The notes under the pieces were generated by a model. It ran no database searches. It was given only the letters and a program-made list of their open reading frames with translations, and was not told where the DNA came from. This document shows, one piece after another, positions 14,100 through 18,459 of a DNA stretch of 18,459 bases. The position numbers and the translations under genes are program-made. The DNA is from GCA-2861595 sp035536185. Its GTDB lineage: Bacteria > Actinomycetota > Acidimicrobiia > Acidimicrobiales > GCA-2861595. Each line of letters starts with the position of its first letter. Within the stretch, counting starts at the first letter, position 1. Location: contig DATLOM010000070.1 of NCBI GenBank assembly GCA_035536185.1, forward strand, positions 1 through 18,459, given 5' to 3'.

Positions 14100-15005
14100 T
14101 CAAATGCGGGCGATGGAGCGCAGCCGGGCGCGGGGGGCGATGCGGGGCGGCCCGAGGCCGGCGGCGACTATGAGGCGGATGACTCGGCCCCGGTGGCCGC
14201 GGTACGGCTCCAGCAGCTCCAGCATGCGGGCGTCGTCGCCGCGGCCCTCGCCGGCCAGTGCCCAGGACACCAGGCGAGGGAAGTTGTAGTCGCCCAGGCT
14301 CACGGCGTCGGCGTCACCCAGGGCAACGACGGCCACCTGGGCGGCGGTCCAGGGGCCCAGGCCCGGTACGACGCTGAGGCGCCGGCGGGCGTCGACGGGC
14401 GACATGGCCGTCGTCTCCTCCAGTCGGCGGGCGACGGCGCAGGCCCGCCTCACGGTGTCGGCCCGCTTGCGTTCGAGGCCGAACCGGTGCATGGCATAGG
14501 AGGGCGTGGCCGCGAGGCGCCCCGGCGTCGGGGGCAGGCGGAGGCCGGGACCGCCCGCGGGGCCTGGGGCCGGCTCACCGAGGGCGGCCACCAGGTCCCT
14601 GTACGAGCGCTTGGCCTCCACGGTCGTCACCTTCTGCTCGATGATCGTCGGCACCAGGGCCTCCACCACCGCCCCGCTACGGGGGATGCGCAAGCCCCGA
14701 AGCCGGTGGTGCAGGTCGACGAGCACCGGGTGGCGTGGCTCGAAGCTGCGGTCGTCGTCGAGGGCGCCGACCAGGGCCGGGGCGGACTCCAGCGCCCACG
14801 GCGCACCCGGTCCCCAGGCCCGCGCCGTCAACTCGTCACCGTGAGACGACAGGTGCATGGTGGCGGGGCCGTCGGGCGTCCTGGTGGCCCGCCACACGCC
14901 GGTGCCGTCGAAGCGCATGGTGAGGTCCCCGCGGCCTCGGCACAGCGGCCCGAGGGTGAGGCGCAGGTCCACCGGGTGCGGAGGCCGGAACCTGCGCTCG
15001 AGCAC
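14100..15005 (-). CDS. AlkA-type DNA-3-methyladenine glycosylase (HhH-GPD superfamily)
   Basis: The product is 301 aa. It would excise alkylated bases in base excision repair. An N-terminal AlkA-like beta region (RFRPPHPVDLRLTLGPL, VWRATRTPDGPATMHL) leads to the HhH-GPD domain. This shows PTIIEQKVTTVEAKRSY (119-135), the helix-hairpin-helix VVPGLGPWTAAQVAVVALGD (212-231) and the likely catalytic Asp239 in SLGDYNFPR. No C-terminal iron-sulphur cysteines are present. I chose GTG at 15005 because family members keep the RPP.PVD stretch, and TACCAT (15012-15017) lies 6 nt upstream as a leaderless -10. Longer frames run into tyrS; an internal ATG (residue 30) would cut the beta domain. It is divergent from tyrS with only 39 nt between starts. 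Confidence 0.85.
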   Translation of the reverse strand: MLERRFRPPHPVDLRLTLGPLCRGRGDLTMRFDGTGVWRATRTPDGPATMHLSSHGDELTARAWGPGAPWALESAPALVGALDDDRSFEPRHPVLVDLHHRLRGLRIPRSGAVVEALVPTIIEQKVTTVEAKRSYRDLVAALGEPAPGPAGGPGLRLPPTPGRLAATPSYAMHRFGLERKRADTVRRACAVARRLEETTAMSPVDARRRLSVVPGLGPWTAAQVAVVALGDADAVSLGDYNFPRLVSWALAGEGRGDDARMLELLEPYRGHRGRVIRLIVAAGLGPPRIAPRARLRSIARI

Positions 15006-15011
15006 CGCCCG

Positions 15012-15017
15012 ATGGTA
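15012..15017 (-). promoter_or_regulatory. Putative -10 box, leaderless GTG start of glycosylase
   Basis: Read on the minus strand this is TACCAT, a TANNNT hexamer exactly 6 nt before the GTG at 15005. It is the same spacing class as three other SD-less genes in the window. Confidence 0.35.
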
Positions 15018-15044
15018 TGGGCGCCACGTGGCAGGCTGCAGGCG

Positions 15045-16328
15045 ATGGACACCACCGAAGGGCTTCTCGCCGACCTCCAGTGGCGGGGCCTCGTACACCA
15101 GGTGACCGACCCCGAGCTCGGCAAGATCCTGGACAAGGAGTCGCTCACGGCCTACATCGGCTTCGACCCCTCCGCCGACAGCCTGCAGCTCGGCAACCTG
15201 GCCGGTGTCCTCAATCTCGTTCGCCTGCAGCGGGCCGGCCACCGTCCCATCGCCCTGGCCGGCGGCGGCACCGGGCTGGTGGGGGACCCGAGCGGCAAGA
15301 GCGCCGAGCGTTCCCTGCTCACGGCCGAGCAGTTGGAGGCGAACCTCTCCGGGATCCGCAGCCAGCTCGGGCGCTTCCTGGACTTCCAGGCGGGCGCTCT
15401 GCTCCTCGACAACGGGGAGTGGCTCTGGTCACTCGGCCTGCTCGAGTTCCTCCGCGACGTGGGGAAGCACTTCACCGTGAACACCATGATCGCCAAGGAG
15501 TCGGTGAGGGCCCGGCTCGAGGAGCGGGAGCAGGGCATCTCCTATACCGAGTTCAGCTACATGCTGCTGCAGGCCTACGACTTCCTCCACCTGTTCGACA
15601 AGCACGGCTGCCGGCTCCAGCTGGGTGGTAGCGACCAGTGGGGCAACATCGTGATGGGCGCCGACCTCGTGCGCCGGGTGCGGGGTGAGCAGGTCTACGG
15701 TCTCACGACGCCGCTTCTCGTCGACGAGCACGGGACGAAGTTGGGCAAGACCGAGGCCGGTGCCATCTGGCTCGACGCCGACCGTACGAGCGCCTACCGG
15801 CTCTACCAGTACCTGCTGAACACTGCGGACACACAGGTCGGCTCTCTGGTCCGTGCCCTCACCCTGCTGCCGCGGGAGCGGATCGAGGAGCTGGACGCGG
15901 CCACCGCCGAGCACCCCGAGCGGCGCGAGGGCCAGCGGGCCCTGGCCCATGCGGTCGTCACGCTGGTGCATGGCGAGGCCGAGGCCAAGCGGGCTGCCCA
16001 CGCCGGCACGGTGCTGTTCAGCGAGGACATCGCCGCCCTCGACGAGGCCACACTTCTCGACGTGGTGGCGGAGGCGCCGGCGACCACCATGGCCCGCGCT
16101 CTGCTCGACGGGCCCGGCCTTCCGCTGGTCGACGCGTTGCAGGCAACCGAGCTGACCCCGTCGAAGTCCGCAGCCCGCCGAGCCATCGACCAGGGCGGCG
16201 CCTACGTCAACAACCGCCGGGTGGCCGATCCCGACCTGCTGCTGACCGCCGCCGACCTCCTCCACGACCGCTACGTGATCCTGCGCAAGGGCAAGCGCGA
16301 CCACCACCTCCTCCGCTTCGAGGCCTGA
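15045..16328 (+). CDS. tyrS: Tyrosyl-tRNA synthetase
   Basis: The product is 427 aa, standard for a bacterial class Ic TyrRS, which charges tRNA-Tyr in the cytoplasm. Signatures are YIGFDPSADSLQLGNL (37-52), GHRPIALAGGGTGLVGDPSGK, DVGKHFTVNTM, SYTEFSYMLLQAYDF, GGSDQWGN (194-201) and the KMSKS-class loop KLGKT (232-236). A C-terminal S4 RNA-binding domain follows (about 360-427). The HIGH motif reads QLGN: the first histidine, catalytic in Geobacillus TyrRS (His45), is Gln48. The start ATG follows a weak CAGG element; the short divergent gap leaves no room for a T-box. It lies 4 nt before the oxidoreductase gene, so the two probably share a transcript. Confidence 0.95.
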   Translation: MDTTEGLLADLQWRGLVHQVTDPELGKILDKESLTAYIGFDPSADSLQLGNLAGVLNLVRLQRAGHRPIALAGGGTGLVGDPSGKSAERSLLTAEQLEANLSGIRSQLGRFLDFQAGALLLDNGEWLWSLGLLEFLRDVGKHFTVNTMIAKESVRARLEEREQGISYTEFSYMLLQAYDFLHLFDKHGCRLQLGGSDQWGNIVMGADLVRRVRGEQVYGLTTPLLVDEHGTKLGKTEAGAIWLDADRTSAYRLYQYLLNTADTQVGSLVRALTLLPRERIEELDAATAEHPERREGQRALAHAVVTLVHGEAEAKRAAHAGTVLFSEDIAALDEATLLDVVAEAPATTMARALLDGPGLPLVDALQATELTPSKSAARRAIDQGGAYVNNRRVADPDLLLTAADLLHDRYVILRKGKRDHHLLRFEA

Positions 16329-16332
16329 CCCT

Positions 16333-17166
16333 GTGCGACTCGGTGTAGACGTTTCTCAGCACCGCCTGTCGTGGGCCGAGCTGCTCGAACGGGTGCGCTT
16401 CGCCGAGGAGGCTGGGTTCGACGGGGCCTGGCCCTTCGACCACTTCATGGCCCTCTACGGCGAGGGCCCCGGACCTTGCATGGAGGGATGGACACTGCTG
16501 GCCGCCCTGGCCGCGGCCACCACCAAGATCCGCCTGGGCACCCTCGTCACCGGCGTCACCTACCGGCACCCCTCGGTGCTGGCCGCCGAGGCCGTGACTG
16601 TCGACCACGTTTCGGGTGGCCGTCTCGAACTCGCTCTCGGCGCCGCCTGGTGCGAGGAGGAGCACCTCAGCCTCGGCATCGACTTCCCGCCGACGGCCGA
16701 GCGCGTCGAGCGGCTGGAGGAGGCCCTCGAGGTGGTGCGGCTCCTCATGACCACCGACGGCGCCTCCTTCGACGGCCGCCACTACCGCCTGGAGAACGCC
16801 ACCTACCTGCCCCGGCCGGTTCAGCAGCCGCACCCGCCCATCTGGATCGGCGCATCGGGGCCAAGACGAACGCTCCCCTTGGCGGGCAGGAAGGCCGACG
16901 TGTGGCACAGCTTCGGTAGTCCCGAACAGATGGCCCGGAAGTGGGACGTGGTGCGGGAGCACGCCGAACGGGCCGGGCGCGATCCGTCGACGATCATTCG
17001 GGCCACCAACCTCTCCCTGTCCGAGCCGTGGGACGAGGTGCGCCGCACCGCCGACGGTTATCGCCAGCAGGGCATCTCCTACGTCATCTGCAGCTGGCCC
17101 GCCGAGGGTCGGCCCCGGGTAGAGGAGTTCATCCAGCGGGTCATGCCTGCATTGCTCGCTGACTGA
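16333..17166 (+). CDS. LLM-class (luciferase-like) F420-type oxidoreductase
   Basis: The product is 277 aa, a TIM-barrel of the bacterial luciferase superfamily. Typical features are MRLGVDVSQHRLSWAEL at the start, RFAEEAGFDGAWPFDHF (22-38), TTKIRLGTLVTGVTYRHP, LAAEAVTVDHVSGGRLELALGAAW, the FDGRHYRLENA strand and PPIWIGASG (172-180). These resemble F420-dependent members common in actinobacteria; F420 rather than FMN use is inferred. GTG at 16333 begins 4 nt after the tyrS stop and is the only sensible start. Substrate unknown; pairing with tyrS need not mean a functional link. Confidence 0.88.
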   Translation: MRLGVDVSQHRLSWAELLERVRFAEEAGFDGAWPFDHFMALYGEGPGPCMEGWTLLAALAAATTKIRLGTLVTGVTYRHPSVLAAEAVTVDHVSGGRLELALGAAWCEEEHLSLGIDFPPTAERVERLEEALEVVRLLMTTDGASFDGRHYRLENATYLPRPVQQPHPPIWIGASGPRRTLPLAGRKADVWHSFGSPEQMARKWDVVREHAERAGRDPSTIIRATNLSLSEPWDEVRRTADGYRQQGISYVICSWPAEGRPRVEEFIQRVMPALLAD

Positions 17167-17219
17167 TCCAGCGCGATCGCTTTCCGGTCGGACCCGGTGG
17201 CGGACGTGTGGTCATGGGA

Positions 17220-17240
17220 CGTCGCGGTCAGCTGGCGACG
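17220..17240. terminator. Weak hairpin between convergent genes
   Basis: CGTCGC (17220-17225) and GCGACG (17235-17240) form a 6-bp stem with a 9-nt loop. It lies in the 133-nt gap between the convergent LLM oxidoreductase and PAP2 genes. There is no T-tract, and the gap holds nothing else I recognise. Confidence 0.3.
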
Positions 17241-17299
17241 AGCGTGCTGCACAGATGAAGGCCTTCACCGGAGACGGGACCGCTCGGCCCCGATGAGCT

Positions 17300-17863
17300 T
17301 CAGCTACCGGGTTCGCCGGCTGGTGGCCCGGCGGTGACCGAGGCGTCAGACCGGTGGGCGGGCCACACCTTCGACGCGACCAGCGCCACCACGACGGAGA
17401 TCGCGGCACCGGCGAAGATGTCGCTCGGGTAGTGGGCGCGGCTGCGGACCAGCGACCACTCGCCGGCCAGCGTCGCCGCGTAGAGAGGCACGAACAGCCA
17501 GCGGATCTCCTGTGCCGCGCCCAGCGAGAAGGCCAGCTCGCTGGCGCAATGGCCCGAGGGGAACGACGACGTCACCGGACCGATGGAGGTGTGCCGGCTC
17601 GCCCCGGGAGGTCGGGACCGGCCGACGGCCACCTTCACCGCCAGGTGGGCCAACGCCCCTGCGACGTAGCTTGCGCTGGCCCGGGTCGCGGCCTGTCGCC
17701 CCCTCGGGCCGGACAGGGCCAGAACCCCGGCGATCCCGGCCCACGTCGGAGGCCGCTTGGTGATGTCACCGAACCGTCCGAGCTTGGTGGAGGCTCGTTT
17801 CGAACCCTTGCCGACCAACGCGGTCATCAAGGCATCCTCCACCGGCGCCTGTTTGCCCATCAT
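17300..17863 (-). CDS. PAP2-superfamily membrane phosphatase
   Basis: The product is 187 aa. The three PAP2 phosphatase motifs are present: KVAVGRSRP (77-85), SSFPSGHCASE (99-109) and SRAHYPSD (141-148). The two histidines (105, 144) fit the phosphohistidine mechanism. Hydrophobic segments at about 41-52, 65-80, 107-118, 122-134 and 150-164 suggest an integral membrane enzyme that dephosphorylates lipid phosphates, for example undecaprenyl diphosphate or phosphatidate. I prefer ATG 17863 because GGAGG (17873-17877) lies 9 nt upstream. The same frame is open to GTG 17983 or ATG 17962, and those extra residues have coding-like third positions, so a longer N-terminus is possible. The lipid substrate cannot be assigned. 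Confidence 0.87.
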   Translation of the reverse strand: MMGKQAPVEDALMTALVGKGSKRASTKLGRFGDITKRPPTWAGIAGVLALSGPRGRQAATRASASYVAGALAHLAVKVAVGRSRPPGASRHTSIGPVTSSFPSGHCASELAFSLGAAQEIRWLFVPLYAATLAGEWSLVRSRAHYPSDIFAGAAISVVVALVASKVWPAHRSDASVTAGPPAGEPGS

Positions 17864-17983
17864 GATCTGCGACCTCCAGCCCTCGCCGTCCGGCCTCTCC
17901 ACGAACGTCGAGGCGACCGCATGGGCATACCCGTTCCTCGGCCATACGGAACCGTCAGTCATCGGCGAGCTGTCGCGCTCCAC

Positions 17984-18289
17984 GCGCGCCAGTCACCCAT
18001 GTTGCCCGCACCGCCCTGTTTCGTACCCGAATCCGTCAATCTGGCGCGGTTGCCGGGCTGCGGTCACACCGTCAGGCGCCTGACTCACGCGACTCCGATG
18101 GTGGATCCCCACGGGCGCGAGATCCTCCGCCTCGAACATGCTCATCGTGCCCTCCGTCGACACGTCGTGATATTCACCGTCCGGCCGAGAGCCGTCGCGG
18201 GATACTCGATCAGGACGGGTTTGCTGGAACAGTCCGCGCAGGCGTGACCGAGCGGCCACGCAAGGACGACCGCGGGATACGAGGGGTGC
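17984..18289. other. Region with no clear gene
   Basis: About 300 nt between the PAP2 phosphatase and the hydrolase fragment. Apart from the doubtful 50-codon frame, I see no family motif, RNA gene or strong hairpin. Composition is somewhat less GC-rich at would-be third positions than the rest of the window, consistent with a boundary, a relic or a regulatory spacer. Confidence 0.4.
17993..18145 (-). CDS. Possible small ORF (50 aa), doubtful
   Basis: An ATG at 18145 has GGAGG (18151-18155) 5 nt upstream and opens a 50-codon frame beginning MSMFEAEDLAPVGIHHRSR. Third positions are G/C-rich in the first half but not the second, and the tail (GYETGRCGQHG) looks random. It could be a decayed gene start or chance. 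I recognise no family. Confidence 0.2.
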   Translation of the reverse strand: MSMFEAEDLAPVGIHHRSRVSQAPDGVTAARQPRQIDGFGYETGRCGQHG

Positions 18290-18459
18290 TCAGTCGCCAG
18301 ACCGCAAGTGGCGAAGACAGAACTCGCGCACCGCGCGATTGAACTCGTCAGGCCGATCGAGATTGGTCACATGACCACACTCGGGGATCACGACCAGGGT
18401 CGCGTTCGGGATCGTCCGTTCGAACTCATGCGCGATCCGCAACGGCGAGCGCGCGTCCA
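18290..18459 (-). CDS. Alpha/beta hydrolase, C-terminal fragment cut by window edge
   Basis: Reading leftward from the right edge, 56 codons end at TGA 18290-18292. The peptide contains DARSPLRIAHEF, ERTIPNATLVVIPECGHVTNLDRP and DEFNRAVREFC. This is the typical end of an alpha/beta hydrolase fold enzyme, with the catalytic Asp region near the edge, the catalytic His in CGHV and the terminal PdeFN helix. The nucleophile and fold core lie outside the window, so esterase, haloalkane dehalogenase-like or C-C hydrolase activity cannot be told apart. It is not on the computed frame list because of its shortness and lack of a start inside the window. Its codons use A/T third positions (CAT, AAT, TGT, CTT) more than the neighbouring genes. 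Confidence 0.8.
   Translation of the reverse strand, partial: DARSPLRIAHEFERTIPNATLVVIPECGHVTNLDRPDEFNRAVREFCLRHLRSGD

Noticed and set aside
15006..15044. T-box or other tRNA-sensing leader before tyrS
   Set aside because: Only 39 nt separate the divergent start codons, too short, and no T-box sequence is seen.
12948..16328. Open frame of 1126 codons on the plus strand
   Set aside because: Only the part from 15045 (TyrS) carries family motifs; the rest is a low-complexity Gly/His/Arg-rich antisense shadow of the FAD and glycosylase genes, expected at high GC.
17993..18259. 88-codon minus-strand frame as a real gene
   Set aside because: No motif, random-looking N-terminal part; only the SD-led 50-codon end is kept as a doubtful entry.

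Overview
The window is a high-GC stretch of bacterial chromosome. It is most likely from an actinobacterium, and Acidimicrobiia is my best guess. The reasons are near-universal G/C at third codon positions, GTG starts, a resuscitation-promoting-factor (Rpf) type muralytic enzyme, an F420-type luciferase-like oxidoreductase, a eukaryotic-type Ser/Thr kinase, and a secreted protein with 'GYWLASADGGVFAFG' repeats. To my knowledge such repeats are common in Acidimicrobiia. No rRNA, tRNA, CRISPR array, insertion sequence or phage gene is visible. The class assignment is an inference.

Layout. (1) 1-647, minus: a CooC/MinD-like P-loop ATPase cut by the left edge. (2) 795-5033, plus: four closely packed genes, namely a secreted CAP-domain protein with six 42-residue repeats, a YbdK-type carboxylate-amine ligase, a coiled-coil protein with a 111-bp tandem repeat, and a 98-residue unknown. 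(3) 5092-6816, minus: a PilB/GspE-type assembly ATPase with an MshEN-like N-terminus. It is divergent from (4) 6897-9399, plus: a membrane Ser/Thr kinase without PASTA domains, then a helix-hairpin-helix plus PHP protein (a PolX lacking its polymerase core). (5) 9475-10338, plus: a secreted chymotrypsin-like protease, convergent with (6) 10408-10788, minus: a small secreted Rpf-type transglycosylase preceded by a 252-nt structured leader. (7) 11041-15005, minus: an acyl-CoA synthetase, an FAD-dependent oxidoreductase 11 nt upstream of it, and an AlkA-type DNA glycosylase. (8) 15045-17166, plus: tyrosyl-tRNA synthetase with an altered HIGH motif, followed 4 nt later by an F420-type oxidoreductase. 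(9) 17300 to the end, minus: a PAP2 phosphatase, about 430 bp with little clear coding, and the C-terminal end of an alpha/beta hydrolase cut by the right edge.

The window is mostly ordinary housekeeping and cell-envelope content. The PAP2 phosphatase (lipid-carrier recycling), the Rpf enzyme, the CAP protein, the protease and the kinase all act at or beyond the membrane. The oxidoreductase and acyl-CoA synthetase look like a two-gene lipid or aromatic-acid operon.

The signals most worth a second look are in the expression layer and in a few residues. They are the structured rpf leader and a second hairpin masking the protease ribosome site, a repeated TANNNT box 6-7 nt before the start codons of four SD-less genes (leaderless mRNAs), the Gln in the TyrS HIGH motif, and the c-di-GMP-type motif of the PilB-like ATPase. 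I see no convincing wholly new multi-gene system.
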